From Rhizobium sp. Root708 (lineage in GTDB: Bacteria; Pseudomonadota; Alphaproteobacteria; Rhizobiales; Rhizobiaceae), in the NCBI RefSeq assembly GCF_001429725.1, contig NZ_LMHV01000023.1:186767-250766 (forward strand): a stretch of 64,000 nucleotides of DNA. Reading direction: 5' to 3'. This document shows, one piece after another, positions 1 to 10,245 of this stretch (its first letter is position 1; each line of letters begins with the position of its first letter). Made by a program: the position numbers and the translations under genes. A model generated the notes under the pieces. That model ran no database searches. It saw only the letters and a list, made by a program, of their open reading frames with translations, and was not told where the DNA came from.

Positions 1-1013
<1,013 letters not shown>

Positions 1014-1111
1014 TCACAAGGCAATCCCCAGACACCGCGGACCCGCGACCTCCACTTCCATCTTCATAACCGATGCGGACCATAACTCTAAGTTGGAATT
1101 ACTGATCAAGG

Positions 1112-1130
1112 CGATAAGCTAAAGCTATCG
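1112..1130. promoter_or_regulatory. Candidate OxyR/LysR-type operator upstream of katG
   Basis: The sequence CGATAAGCTAAAGCTATCG has CGATA/TATCG arms and contains ATAA-N7-CTAT, close to the ATAG-N7-CTAT half-site known for OxyR. It lies about 160 bases upstream of the katG start, which is rather far but possible with a long leader. A full tetrameric site (second half with 7-base spacing) is not clear, so this is a tentative assignment. Confidence 0.35.
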
Positions 1131-1208
1131 TCGATGTAAGTTGCAGGCAAAAAATTGGCGCCGCCATTGGGCGACGCCTTCCGCATAGACTTTTTGGATG
1201 CCGCCGCG

Positions 1209-1370
1209 TTAGCGCCTGAGAACTCGCATAGCCAACGACACGACAAAGAGAACCAGGAAAATGAAGAACAGAATCTGGGCGATTGATGCTGATGCACCGG
1301 CGATACCGCCAAAACCGAGCACGCCGGCAATGAGTGCAACCACTAGGAATACGAGAGCATAGTAAAGCAT
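1209..1370 (-). CDS. DUF1328 small membrane protein
   Basis: A 53-residue, almost entirely hydrophobic protein with two membrane segments ([20 protein letters not shown] and a second from about residue 31), ending MRVLRR. Length, Gly-rich turn ([10 protein letters not shown]) and basic C-terminus are those of the DUF1328/YtjA family. The ATG has a strong GGAGGTGG ribosome site; the longer open frame upstream has no support. An EcfG-type promoter at 1400-1424 points to general-stress control. Biochemical role unknown. Confidence 0.85.
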   Translation of the reverse strand: MLYYALVFLVVALIAGVLGFGGIAGASASIAQILFFIFLVLFVVSLAMRVLRR

Positions 1371-1399
1371 TTCCACCTCCGTCATTCTGACCACAGGGA

Positions 1400-1424
1400 A
1401 ACGGGGAGGCCGGCGATTGGTTCC
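1400..1424 (-). promoter_or_regulatory. EcfG/RpoE2-type promoter (GGAAC-N16-CGTT)
   Basis: On the minus strand GGAAC (1424-1420) and CGTT (1403-1400) are separated by exactly 16 bases, the consensus of the alphaproteobacterial general stress sigma factor EcfG (RpoE2 in Sinorhizobium). The -10 box ends 29 bases before the start of the DUF1328 gene. Exact match to both boxes. Confidence 0.7.
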
Positions 1425-1446
1425 GAGACAGGTCCCGGAAGCGTCG

Positions 1447-1974
1447 CTAGGTCGCTGCGACCGCGCGGCGGCGTGTGAATGCACTGTCGCCATCATAGGG
1501 ATTCGGCGGCTCCGCCGCGGCAAGGTAGGCGTTCGCGGGAACCGTCAAGGAAAACCAGAGCCCGGCGCCAACCACGAACAGTTGGCCGACCTCATCGCCA
1601 CCGCCGGCCAGCATGGGCAGACAGGCGGAGATCATGAGCACGATCATCCGCACGACCCACTCGGTCTCCCGCTTTCTGATCGCAAGCGCGGCCATGGCTC
1701 GATACTTGCGCGCGTCATATTCGCCGCTCTCGGGTTTCGTCAGAAGTTTCCACGCAGGCGGAAACGACAGCATCAAGAGCGCACCGGCGGCGAGCAGACC
1801 CGGTGTTCCGGGAAGAAACCAGCAGCTCACGCCAAGCAGGAACAGGATAACCACGAGGTTCCATATCGGCCCAAGCGCTTCAGGAGAACGACCGCTTCGC
1901 CGATGCCAGACCTGAAGCATCCACGACGCTGCCTGAAGCATCGGCTGATCAACAAAACGATTGATGAATTCCAT
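1447..1974 (-). CDS. Hypothetical membrane protein, 175 aa
   Basis: Not recognised as a named family. The chosen ATG at 1974 gives [11 protein letters not shown]; the frame stays open for 39 more codons upstream, but those residues are Arg-rich and look non-coding. Predicted membrane segments lie near residues 37-55 ([16 protein letters not shown]), 58-72, 107-124 ([14 protein letters not shown]) and 130-150. A basic cytoplasmic loop with [15 protein letters not shown] separates the hairpins. It is followed on the same strand by the DUF1328 gene, which has its own promoter. Confidence 0.6.
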   Translation of the reverse strand: MEFINRFVDQPMLQAASWMLQVWHRRSGRSPEALGPIWNLVVILFLLGVSCWFLPGTPGLLAAGALLMLSFPPAWKLLTKPESGEYDARKYRAMAALAIRKRETEWVVRMIVLMISACLPMLAGGGDEVGQLFVVGAGLWFSLTVPANAYLAAAEPPNPYDGDSAFTRRRAVAAT

Positions 1975-2275
1975 AACGTGCCCTTCGCTCGCCCGCGCGG
2001 CTAACAACCAGACAATTCCGGCATGAGCGTGGCGCGGTCGATCGTTTTGGAACCTGCGCAAGGTTTTGGCGACCGGGCGCATCCGAAGCACCTTCAGCTT
2101 CCGGAGCGGACGTCCCCAAAAGGGCGCCAGCGACTGGGGTTAATGCTTAGCGACGTTTTGGGGCGACGCATTTCCATCATGCTTCAGCATGCAGATCGGG
2201 CTTGCGCAGTCGCTGCAGACTCCTAGATTGACCCAATCAACCGTTTTAGCTGATTTGTTTTATGGAGGTTTCATC
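1975..2275. other. Intergenic stretch, no gene recognised
   Basis: About 300 bases between the divergent 175-aa membrane protein and the aldo/keto reductase. It must hold both promoters. I see no sigma-70, EcfG or operator motif that I would defend, and the short open frames have no ribosome site or family resemblance. Confidence 0.5.
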
Positions 2276-3265
2276 ATGGAATATCGTCGTCTCGGAAAAT
2301 CTGGCCTCAAGGTCAGTGAGTTCTCATTTGGCTCGTGGGTGACCTTCGGCAAGCAGGTCGATGGCGGGGATGCAGTCGAGCTGATGAAACTCGCCTATGA
2401 CAACGGCGTGAACTTCTTCGACAATGCCGAGGGCTATGAAAGCGGCAATTCGGAGGTCGTCATGGGCAATGCGCTCAAGACGCTCGGATGGAGCCGCGAC
2501 AGCTATATCGTCTCGAGCAAGGTTTTCTGGGGAGGACAAAAACCGACGCAGCGCGGGCTTTCGCGAAAGCACGTCACCGACGCCGCACACGCCGCTCTGA
2601 AGCGATTGCAGGTCGACTATCTCGATCTCTACTTCTGCCACCGCCCCGACATCGACACTCCGATCGAGGAAACCGTGCGGGCAATGCACGATCTCGTGAC
2701 GCAGGGCAAGGTTCTTTACTGGGGAACATCCGAGTGGTCCGCGCAGCAGCTGACAGAAGCCTACGCGGTGGCGCGTGACCTGCGCATCACCCCACCGACG
2801 ATGGAGCAGCCGCAGTACAACATCTTCGAGCGCCAGAAAGTTGAGGCCGATTATCTGCCCCTTTACGACCTGCTCGGCTTGGGAACGACGATCTGGTCGC
2901 CGCTCGCATCAGGCGTCCTGACCGGGAAATATAACAGCGGCGTCCCCGATGGCAGCCGCATGAACCTTCCCGGCTACGAATGGCTGAAGGAAAAACTGTC
3001 CAGCCCGGCGGGCCGTACTCAACTCGAGCATGTTCGTCAGCTCGCGAAGCTCGCCGATGAGATCGGAGTTTCCATCACGCATCTTGCCTTGCTTTGGTGC
3101 CTGGCGAACCCCCGTGTCTCGACCGTCATCCTCGGCGCATCGCGGAAAAGCCAGTTGGAAGACAATCTGGCTGCACTGGCGAACAAGGAAAAGGTCACTG
3201 CGGACGTGCTCGCGCGGATTGACGCCATTGTCGGCAACAAGCCTGCGGCACCGCAGCGCTTCTAA
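2276..3265 (+). CDS. Aldo/keto reductase, K+-channel beta-subunit-like
   Basis: A 329-residue NADPH-dependent oxidoreductase of the AKR superfamily. Start MEYRRLGKSGLKVSEFSFG with a GGAGG ribosome site at 2263. The catalytic tetrad is intact: Asp in NFFDNAEGY, Tyr in the same motif, Lys in SSKVFW and His in DLYFCHRPD. The C-terminal cofactor region has VILGASRKSQLEDNLAAL, typical of the Kv-beta/YghZ-like branch. Its stop overlaps by three bases the stop of the convergent gene at 3262. Substrate is not deducible. Confidence 0.9.
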   Translation: MEYRRLGKSGLKVSEFSFGSWVTFGKQVDGGDAVELMKLAYDNGVNFFDNAEGYESGNSEVVMGNALKTLGWSRDSYIVSSKVFWGGQKPTQRGLSRKHVTDAAHAALKRLQVDYLDLYFCHRPDIDTPIEETVRAMHDLVTQGKVLYWGTSEWSAQQLTEAYAVARDLRITPPTMEQPQYNIFERQKVEADYLPLYDLLGLGTTIWSPLASGVLTGKYNSGVPDGSRMNLPGYEWLKEKLSSPAGRTQLEHVRQLAKLADEIGVSITHLALLWCLANPRVSTVILGASRKSQLEDNLAALANKEKVTADVLARIDAIVGNKPAAPQRF

Positions 3266-3741
3266 CGGATCGGAATCTCGGCGGTCGGGACAGGAGCGCG
3301 TAGCGCATCGACTTCGGTCAATCGCTCGCACTCTTCCCGATACGCGCGCTCCATGCGCATCAACCTTCGCTCCGGCAAGGGCCTCTCCTCCCGGATGAAG
3401 GCAATCATCTCATCGATGTCGTCGCCGCCTCCGGGAGCATCTCCCAATGGCAGGGCACGTCGCTGTCGCAGCTTCTGCGCCCAGTAACGGATTTCTCGCT
3501 CGGCTGGAGGATACCAAGCGCCCAGACGATAGAGCCGATATTCGGTCCTCGCCCAGGCTGGCGGAGAACTCCCGTCGATCTTGAGCACAGCGGATGTATG
3601 ACTATGGTCTCCATCCTCGACATCAGGATCACCGAAGAACCACGCGTACAGCCACGGCTCGCTGTCTGCGGGCTGTTCCAGCAGCCACCCTTCAAGGATC
3701 GGGGCTGTCGCCAGTTCAGCTTCACTTGGTGCCGGTGTCAT
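3262..3741 (-). CDS. Hypothetical protein, DUF6634-like
   Basis: A 159-residue soluble protein. The segment ATAPILEGWLLEQP followed by a variable strand, TSAVLKID, WARTEYRLYRLG and a C-terminal Arg/Glu-rich helix resembles the DUF6634 family of rhizobial hypotheticals, whose function is unknown. The frame is open 17 codons further upstream; the ATG at 3741 gives the more natural N-terminus MTPAPSEAEL. It starts about 50 bases after the stop of the exonuclease gene upstream, so the two may be co-transcribed. Family assignment is from memory of the motif. Confidence 0.6.
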   Translation of the reverse strand: MTPAPSEAELATAPILEGWLLEQPADSEPWLYAWFFGDPDVEDGDHSHTSAVLKIDGSSPPAWARTEYRLYRLGAWYPPAEREIRYWAQKLRQRRALPLGDAPGGGDDIDEMIAFIREERPLPERRLMRMERAYREECERLTEVDALRAPVPTAEIPIR

Positions 3742-3792
3742 CGCTCTTTGTTCTCCATTGGCATTCCCGCCACTATTGAAAGCGCAGCACAA

Positions 3793-4554
3793 TCACAGAA
3801 GTCGGTCCTGCACCACCTCAATCGCTTGTCCGGAAACATTTTCACCACGACGGCGAAGTTCGCTGTTCGCCGAGAACCTGACATCAATGTCCTTGTTCCG
3901 GGTGAACTCGATCAAGGCATCCGACGTAAGCCGATCCCACGATCTTCCGCGGTCTGGTCCGGATGGCACCCGTGGCAGCAATCCGGGCTCGAGGCTCCAG
4001 GCAAGCAGTTGCTCAAGTGACGCCTCATTCAGAAGGTCACGCAGATGATGGGCAGTTACATACGCATCAGGCATCGCACGATGCGCTGGAAGACCGATCT
4101 CGTGCACCAGCCCGACCGGCATGCGCTGGTATCGCAGCATCTGGTTCGAGAAGCGGGGAAGATCGGGCCATACGCGCAACGCACACTTCCATGTACAGAT
4201 CCACGGAGACCCTCCGGTCATGCTCGGTCTGCAGTAACGCTGTTCGAACGTTGCGCGATGGGCCGCCAGGGCCGTAACGCCGCCGACCGGTCGAAGCACA
4301 CTCGGAGCGACCTGCTTCCACAGTGGTGCGTCTGCGACCTGCTCGTCGAGGATGTGGTGTACCGCCATCGTATCCGGAGAGATCGGACGACCCGGGTTGA
4401 CGAACCGCGCGCCGCGATCCTCGCCGACCTGCCAGCGTCCATCTGCACCAAGGGCGACATCCTGCCACCCGATCTCGCAAACGTCGTTCGCGCCGTTTCC
4501 GCCGGTTTCGAGATCGATAACGCGTATGCGTGGATTTTCGGTCGTGCTCAGCAT
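3793..4554 (-). CDS. DnaQ-like 3'-5' exonuclease domain protein
   Basis: A 253-residue DEDDh-type nuclease. The first acidic motif is VIDLETGG (residues 14-21), the middle motif is AAHRATFEQRY, where a Glu stands at the usual acidic position, and the last is HRAMPDAYVTAHHL with the catalytic His and Asp. PWICTWKCALRVWPD is characteristic of the bacterial exonuclease branch related to PolIII epsilon and exonuclease X. The C-terminal 60 residues are an Arg/Asp-rich tail seen in alphaproteobacterial homologues. Role in repair is inferred from the family only. Confidence 0.8.
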   Translation of the reverse strand: MLSTTENPRIRVIDLETGGNGANDVCEIGWQDVALGADGRWQVGEDRGARFVNPGRPISPDTMAVHHILDEQVADAPLWKQVAPSVLRPVGGVTALAAHRATFEQRYCRPSMTGGSPWICTWKCALRVWPDLPRFSNQMLRYQRMPVGLVHEIGLPAHRAMPDAYVTAHHLRDLLNEASLEQLLAWSLEPGLLPRVPSGPDRGRSWDRLTSDALIEFTRNKDIDVRFSANSELRRRGENVSGQAIEVVQDRLL

Positions 4555-4712
4555 GACGAGTTATGTAGTGCGCCAGGCGCGATAGCGCACGCCGGCGTGC
4601 CATCTTCCCGAAAAAAGCCGAACCAAACACCTTCAAAAGCACGACCACGACCCGCCGACCTTGCATGCGGACGATCCGTGCATTAGCTCATGACTGGAAT
4701 GGAGCAGGCCAA

Positions 4713-5186
4713 ATGATCCTCTTGTTACTCGCAGTTCCGATCGTGCTGGTATGCTATTTCCTGTTTCCCCGCCCAACGTTATTTGCCCTGATCGTCGTTA
4801 TCTTCGTGGCAGCCGTCGTCGCGACATATGTCTATCTGCAGCAATCCGACCGCAACGACTCGGCTAGCCTGGTCGTGGGTACGAGCAAGGGGACCGACGG
4901 TTGCCTCGATCCAGCGAAGCCTGTCTTTGTTCAGTTCACCAACGGCTCCGAACGTCAGGCGAATGTGATACGTTTCCGGTTGCTCGCAAAACGCCCGGGC
5001 TTCAGCATCGAGGCATATTCCGACTATCTCACCAGCTACAAGATCATCGAGCCTCGTGGAACCTACGGAACATGCTGGGCTCTCAACCACTATAGAGGTC
5101 TTGAAACACTACCAGGCGGGCCGTCGCCAAAAGATCTGGAATGGTCGGTCGAAATCTCGTCTGTCGATTTCGCGAGCGATAACTAG
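4713..5186 (+). CDS. Hypothetical membrane-anchored protein, 157 aa
   Basis: Two hydrophobic segments at the N-terminus (MILLLLAVPIVLVCYFL and a second around residues 25-45) are followed by a soluble domain of about 110 residues with two cysteines (DGCLD and TCWALN) that could form a disulfide. The ATG at 4713 follows GGAGCAGG; a start 16 codons upstream is possible. It converges with the lipoprotein gene, stops three bases apart. No family recognised. Confidence 0.6.
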   Translation: MILLLLAVPIVLVCYFLFPRPTLFALIVVIFVAAVVATYVYLQQSDRNDSASLVVGTSKGTDGCLDPAKPVFVQFTNGSERQANVIRFRLLAKRPGFSIEAYSDYLTSYKIIEPRGTYGTCWALNHYRGLETLPGGPSPKDLEWSVEISSVDFASDN

Positions 5187-5189
5187 TCG

Positions 5190-5468
5190 CTACTCGATAT
5201 AATAGTCCTGACCAACGTTTTGGTAGGTCAGCTTGAGAGTCCCATCGGGCTGAACGACATAGCGTTCCGATACCCGATAACCAAATTTTCCGAGGAAGGT
5301 GTGCTTTACCACGGCACCCGGCCTGTAAGGAGAATGGATTACCCTGCCATTGTATGTCAGACTACCTGGCAGGGGCTGGATTTCTGCGGATGAAGTGGTA
5401 CAGCCGGCAGCTCCAGCCGCCAACGCTGCGATTACAATTGCCATCTCAATTCGCGCTCGGCGTGCCAT
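5190..5468 (-). CDS. Small putative lipoprotein, 92 aa
   Basis: A signal peptide with a lipobox (LAAGAAGC, cysteine at about residue 23) is followed by a 70-residue exported domain rich in beta-strand residues, ending LTYQNVGQDYYIE. The predicted mature protein would be anchored by lipidation. No named family recognised. The start ATG is at 5466-5468; the ribosome site is not strong. Confidence 0.6.
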   Translation of the reverse strand: MARRARIEMAIVIAALAAGAAGCTTSSAEIQPLPGSLTYNGRVIHSPYRPGAVVKHTFLGKFGYRVSERYVVQPDGTLKLTYQNVGQDYYIE

Positions 5469-5737
5469 CGAACCCGCCTCCTCGTCCTCAAGACGCCATC
5501 GTTGCTTCGACGTGGAAGTTCAACGGTGCAGTCTACCTACAATACGCCTCAGAACCCGTCGTCATAGTGCTTTGCTGTCGCACCTGATTTCCCTTCCTGG
5601 CTGAAGGAATTCGGACGCCATGTACCTGCTGTGACCCAATCCACTCTATCGCGGTACGCAATTCATGCCGGCGCGTGCGCCTACCTCGATTTCACGGTAA
5701 AGCCTCGCCCACACAAAGGTGAACGGGGCTTTTATTG

Positions 5738-6750
5738 TCAGCCCAGGAACGGCAGAGGCGCATCCGGGTTGACGAGGCTGGCCTGACGGATTTCGCGCCA
5801 GAAATCGGCGGGAACAACCTCGTCCAGAGCCGCCCGATCCTCCGCGATGCGCCCAGGCTTGCTGGCGCCGGGGATGACGGCCGCGACCGCCGGATGCGCA
5901 AGCGAGAATTGCAGGCCCGCTGCCTTCATGCTGATACCGTGACGATCCGCGATCGCCTTGATCCGTGCCACCCTGTCGAGGATTGCAGGTGTCGCCGGCG
6001 CATATTCGAAATTCGGGCCGCCTACCAGCGCGCCCGAGCTATACGGGCCGCCAACGACGATGCCGAGACCACGTTCGGCAACCTGAGGCATGAGGCGCTG
6101 AAGCGCTCGATCGTGATCGAGCAGCGTGTAGCGGCCCGCCAGCAGGAAACCATCCGGACGAGGACCGTCAAGTGCAAGCAGCAACTCGATAGGCTCGACG
6201 CGATTGACGCCGAGGCCCCAGGCCTTGATCACCCCTTCGTCGCGCAACCGGTCCAGCGCCTTGAAGGCACCCTTGCGCGCACTTTCGAACACACTGAGCC
6301 ACTCGTCGCCATAAAAATCCTGGGCAACGTCATGAACCCAGGCGATCTCGATACGATCCGTCTTCAGCCGCTTCAGGCTGTCCTCGATCGAGCGCAGGGT
6401 GGCATCTTCCGAGTAGTCGTTGACGATCTTGTTGGGGCGACCGTACTTGAAGACATCGCCCTTTTCGCCTAGATCGCGCGCGCTGACGTCCTCGATCTCA
6501 TCGAGAATGACCCTGCCGACCTTGGTGCCGATGACATATTGATCGCGGGGCTGTCCGCGAGCGCCTCGCCCATGCGGATCTCGGCGAGACCGGCGCCGTA
6601 GAAGGGCGCATTGTCGTAAAAGCGGATGCCGTCCTTCCATGCAGCCTCGACTGTTTCGATCGCTTCCGGTTCCGGAATGTCGCGAAACATGTTGCCAAGC
6701 GGAGCGGCACCGAAACCGAGCTTGCTCGGCAGAATATCCTTCAGAGTCAT
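5738..6750 (-). pseudogene. Aldo/keto reductase (D-threo-aldose dehydrogenase type), frameshifted
   Basis: Two frames together give one complete aldo/keto reductase of about 337 residues. The N-terminal part (from 6750) reads MTLKDILPSKLGFG, RFYDNAPFYGAG, GEALADSP; the rest (to 5738) resumes with RDQYVIGTKVGR and ends DAPLPFLG. The frame changes at the G-run 6547-6550, where a fifth G would restore it. The AKR tetrad (Asp and Tyr in YDNAPFY, Lys in GTKVG, His in AWVHD) survives across the two frames. This is either a fresh pseudogene or a base-calling error. The family resembles L-fucose/D-threo-aldose 1-dehydrogenase and pyridoxal dehydrogenase. Confidence 0.85.
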
Positions 6751-6969
6751 TATCTTATCCTTTCGTGCCGGCGACGTGACCAGGGCCGGCCCCTGTTGAA
6801 AGAAGAGATAGAATGCAGGTGGCAGCGGCGGTAGCCGGTGAAGGTTCGCAGGATATGAGAAGGAAATTCACAGATGGTCAAGCTGTTAGGTGGAAGCCTC
6901 ACGAGAAGGACGAACTGCCGGATCACACGGGCTACGCCTTCGACCATTTCTATCTGGGCAGATCGTTCA

Positions 6970-7001
6970 GGAGGCGGCTTCGAATGTTTGCAACCGCCTC
7001 C
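6970..7001 (-). terminator. Hairpin after the chemotaxis receptor gene
   Basis: A perfect 8-base inverted repeat (GGAGGCGG at 6970-6977, CCGCCTCC at 6994-7001) with a 16-base loop lies 20 bases past the stop of the MCP gene on the minus strand. No clear U-tract follows, so it is a weak intrinsic terminator candidate or a 3'-end stabiliser. Confidence 0.45.
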
Positions 7002-7021
7002 CGTTGTTCAAGCAGATTTCC

Positions 7022-9001
7022 TTAGAATTCCTGCCAGCTGTCGGAGCCGCGGCCGTTTACGGCCTTGGCGACGCGAGCCGTCAGGCGATGAACCGCAGGC
7101 GTCTCGGCCTGGCGATCGGACGCGGCAGCGAGCCGCGCAGCAACCTGCCTGAGCTTGAACTGCGATACCAGTCTTGCGAGGTTCTGAGCTTCCGACGACA
7201 GCTTGTGCGTGGCAGCCGAGGTCTCTTCGACCATCGCGGCGTTCTGCTGCGTGACCTGGTCCATCTGGTTCACGGCCGTGTTCACTTCCGCAAGACCCGT
7301 CGACTGCTCCTGCGATGCGGTGGCGATGGATTGAATGCGCTCGTTGATCTCGACAACATAGTTCTCGATCTCGCCAAGGGCACTTCCGGTCTGTTCGACA
7401 AGCTGCACACCGGAGCCGACGCTTTCCGCCGACTTGTTGATAAGCGTCTTGATGTCTTTCGCGGCAGTCGCCGAACGCTGCGCGAGTTCTCGCACTTCCT
7501 GTGCGACGACAGCAAAGCCCTTGCCCGCCTCACCGGCGCGCGCTGCTTCGACGCCGGCGTTGAGCGCCAGCAGGTTCGTCTGGAAAGCGATCTCGTCAAT
7601 GACGTTGATGATCTGCGTGATTTCCTGCGAGGCGTGCTGGATGGCTCCCATCGCCTCGATCGCGCTCGCAACGATGCGTGCGGATTCGCCGGCACGGTCT
7701 CTCGCATTAGAGACCATACGGCTCGCCTCCTTCGCCCGGTCCGTCGAGTTCTTCACCACGGCGGTGATTTCATCGAGTGCAGCAGAAGATTCCTCGAGAG
7801 CGGCAGCCTGCTGCTCGGTGCGCTTCGACAGGTTGTCGGAAGACGCCCGCAGTTCGGCGCTGTTGCCACTCAGCGTATCGCTTGCGGAACGAATGTCGGA
7901 GATGGTGTCCTGCAAGCGCGAGATCGTGTTGTTCACATTGCGCTGCAGCTGAGCAAAGACGCCCTTGAAATCGCCGTGCATGGTGTGCGTAAGGTCGCCG
8001 TCGGCCAGCAGGCTCACTACCCGGTTCGTTTCGCCGACGCCGATCTCGACGGAAGACACGAGTGCATTGACGTTGCGCGCGAAGGCGTCGAGGTTCTCAT
8101 CGTCGTAGGTCTTGTCGATGCGGCGCGAGAAATCACCGTCGGCAGCCGACGACACGACCGTCGCGAGTCCGGCCTGAAGGTTGTCGCTCTTCTGACGCAT
8201 TGCATTTTCCTGCGCATTCATGCGCTGCACTTCAATGCCGTTACGCTTGAACACCTCAACTGCGGCGGCCATGTCGCCGATCTCGTCCGGGCGGCCGACA
8301 TACGGCACCTCGGTGGAATAGTCTCCATCGGCGAGCGACTTCATTGTCGCGGTCACGCGGCCGATCGGCCGGCTGACCTGATGCGTCGCGATATAGAAGG
8401 CAAGGCCGACACCGCCGAGGATACCGACGAAGGTCGCAAGGAGCGTGACGATCATGACGTTCTGCTGGAAAGAACGGAGGTCCTCGGTTACTTCCTGAAG
8501 ACGAGCCTCGTCTGCGGCGACGATGTCGTCGATTTCTTTCTGGAACGACTTCCGGTTGGCGCGGTTCTCGTCGGTGTTGCCCTGCTTGCTAGCGGCAGCG
8601 GGACCTTCAGTTACGGCGAGCCGCGCGGTTTCCGTGCGAAGTACCGTGAACGCCTGCGCAGCTTGTTCGAGCTGTGCGAACTCGGTTTTCTCCCAGTCCG
8701 GAACAGCGGGTTTCCAGGTAGCAACAAGATCATTCATCTGGGCGAGCGACTTCGACGCACCATCGGCATAGGTCTGTGCAGCCTGGGTGGACTCGGCGGC
8801 GTAGGCGCCCCTGAGGTCCATGACGACTGCTGTCACCAGCCGGTTGAGCTTCTCGCCCATCTTGCTTCGCAGGGAAATGTTTTCCAGCGCACCGACGCGG
8901 TCGTCGTAGACATTGATTGTGTAGATGCCGATCGAGCCGATCAGCAGTGCGACGAGCGCCATGACGGCCACGATCGCGTAGATCTTGCCACGGATTCTCA
9001 T
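7022..9001 (-). CDS. Methyl-accepting chemotaxis protein
   Basis: A 659-residue transducer. TM1 spans about residues 7-29, a periplasmic four-helix-type sensor about 30-180, TM2 about 182-204, then HAMP segments ([19 protein letters not shown] and a second copy, [10 protein letters not shown]) and the signalling domain. The hairpin tip reads [18 protein letters not shown]. The last residues, DSWQEF, fit the xWxxF pentapeptide that docks CheR/CheB, so this is probably a high-abundance, fully adapting receptor. The start is the ATG at 9001 after GGAG; the open frame extends upstream without support. No che genes are nearby and the ligand is unknown. Confidence 0.95.
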   Translation of the reverse strand: MRIRGKIYAIVAVMALVALLIGSIGIYTINVYDDRVGALENISLRSKMGEKLNRLVTAVVMDLRGAYAAESTQAAQTYADGASKSLAQMNDLVATWKPAVPDWEKTEFAQLEQAAQAFTVLRTETARLAVTEGPAAASKQGNTDENRANRKSFQKEIDDIVAADEARLQEVTEDLRSFQQNVMIVTLLATFVGILGGVGLAFYIATHQVSRPIGRVTATMKSLADGDYSTEVPYVGRPDEIGDMAAAVEVFKRNGIEVQRMNAQENAMRQKSDNLQAGLATVVSSAADGDFSRRIDKTYDDENLDAFARNVNALVSSVEIGVGETNRVVSLLADGDLTHTMHGDFKGVFAQLQRNVNNTISRLQDTISDIRSASDTLSGNSAELRASSDNLSKRTEQQAAALEESSAALDEITAVVKNSTDRAKEASRMVSNARDRAGESARIVASAIEAMGAIQHASQEITQIINVIDEIAFQTNLLALNAGVEAARAGEAGKGFAVVAQEVRELAQRSATAAKDIKTLINKSAESVGSGVQLVEQTGSALGEIENYVVEINERIQSIATASQEQSTGLAEVNTAVNQMDQVTQQNAAMVEETSAATHKLSSEAQNLARLVSQFKLRQVAARLAAASDRQAETPAVHRLTARVAKAVNGRGSDSWQEF

Positions 9002-9270
9002 ATGAACTCCAGATATTTTCAGTTGGCGGAATGCAGCCGTCATGGCCAAAGGGGTACCCGTGCGTAACAGTCTAAAGTTTAACGGGGTCCAAACCTGCAC
9101 CCATAGTTCTGATGAGTCAGATCTGCCATTTCAGCTGTGCGGGTAGAGCCTGAAGCAACAAATGAGACAGATGAGTAGAGACCGCCGAGTACCGCCACGT
9201 CAGACCATCTCCATATGAATATGGCGGCATGAGCTGGCATGAAATGGCGATGTATGTCTGAGCCAACCGG

Positions 9271-10143
9271 TCAGGCGTGCGCCCGGCAAAAAGCCTCGAA
9301 CTCTCGGGCCGGCGCAGTGCGATGCCTTTCCTTGTGCCGCAGCAGCGTGAACCGCCGTGGTGGCAACTCGACGTCGAGCACGCGCAACTGGCCGTTCTCG
9401 ACAAACGGCGTCACGATGGTCTCCGAGAGCGCCGTCACGCAGGTACCGCTGCGAACGGCCGACAACACCGCCTCATTGGATGGAAGAACAAGGGACACGT
9501 TGAGCGCGGCGGAATCCATGCCCATGCCACGAAGCGCCTGTTCAAGTACCGACCGTGTTCCCGATCCGGCCTCACGCATGATCCAGCATTCTCGCGCGAG
9601 GTCTTCGATGAGGACCTCATTTCGATTTGCGGCACCAGTCACCACCACCAGCCGATCGTTGGCGATGGTGGAACTGGAAAGTGCCGGTTCGTCCAGCGTC
9701 CCCTCGATGAAGCCGAGCTCCGCGTCACCACTGATTACCGCTGCTGCGACGGTCGAAGTGTTGCCGATCGTAAGATTGACGTTCACGCCCGGATAGGCTT
9801 GGGAGAACCCGAGAAGCAGCGGCGGCAGCCAATAATTGGCGATCGTCTGGCTTGCATGAACATCCAACTGTCCGGTGCTGAGATTACCCAACTCGGCAAG
9901 AACGGCCTCCGTCGTCTTCACGCGGGCGAGCGTTTCCTTTGCTTCGCGCAGAAACACCCTCCCCTCCCTGGTCAACCGGAGGCCGCGGCCAACGCGGTCG
10001 AAGAGCACGACGGAATAGAAGTTCTCAAGCGCCTTGATCGAGGCGCTGACTGCTGAGGGCGTCAGCCGCAGCGCAACGGCGGCCTGGGTCAGATGCTCAC
10101 GTTCGGCGACCGCCACGAAAATGGTCAACTGTTCAAACGTCAT
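9271..10143 (-). CDS. LysR-family transcriptional regulator (YeiE-like)
   Basis: A 290-residue LTTR. The winged HTH is at residues 1-60 (MTFEQLTIFVAVAEREHLTQAAVALRL in part, then TPSAVSASIKALE), followed by the periplasmic-binding-like effector domain. It diverges from a YeiH-type exporter with 102 bases between starts, the same arrangement as yeiE-yeiH in Escherichia coli, so it very probably controls that gene. Inverted repeats suited to LTTR binding lie in the gap. Confidence 0.92.
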   Translation of the reverse strand: MTFEQLTIFVAVAEREHLTQAAVALRLTPSAVSASIKALENFYSVVLFDRVGRGLRLTREGRVFLREAKETLARVKTTEAVLAELGNLSTGQLDVHASQTIANYWLPPLLLGFSQAYPGVNVNLTIGNTSTVAAAVISGDAELGFIEGTLDEPALSSSTIANDRLVVVTGAANRNEVLIEDLARECWIMREAGSGTRSVLEQALRGMGMDSAALNVSLVLPSNEAVLSAVRSGTCVTALSETIVTPFVENGQLRVLDVELPPRRFTLLRHKERHRTAPAREFEAFCRAHA

Positions 10144-10164
10144 GCGAAATCGTTCTCATTTTCA

Positions 10165-10198
10165 GAATAAACCATGCATTATTATTCGATAGATCGAA
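10165..10198. promoter_or_regulatory. Overlapping inverted repeats, probable LysR operator
   Basis: GAATAA (10165-10170) and TTATTC (10182-10187) are inverted with an 11-base gap, the geometry of LTTR sites. A second, overlapping palindrome TTCGAT-AG-ATCGAA occupies 10185-10198. Both lie between the divergent LysR and YeiH genes. Confidence 0.5.
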
Positions 10199-10245
10199 AT
10201 GGAATGGAAGAATAGCCTTCAGATGCTGATTGCATTGGAGCTTTC

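Noticed and set aside
6890..9067. A 725-codon plus-strand open frame
   Set aside because: Exactly antisense to the chemotaxis receptor, Arg/His/Asp-rich and without family motifs; a codon-bias shadow.
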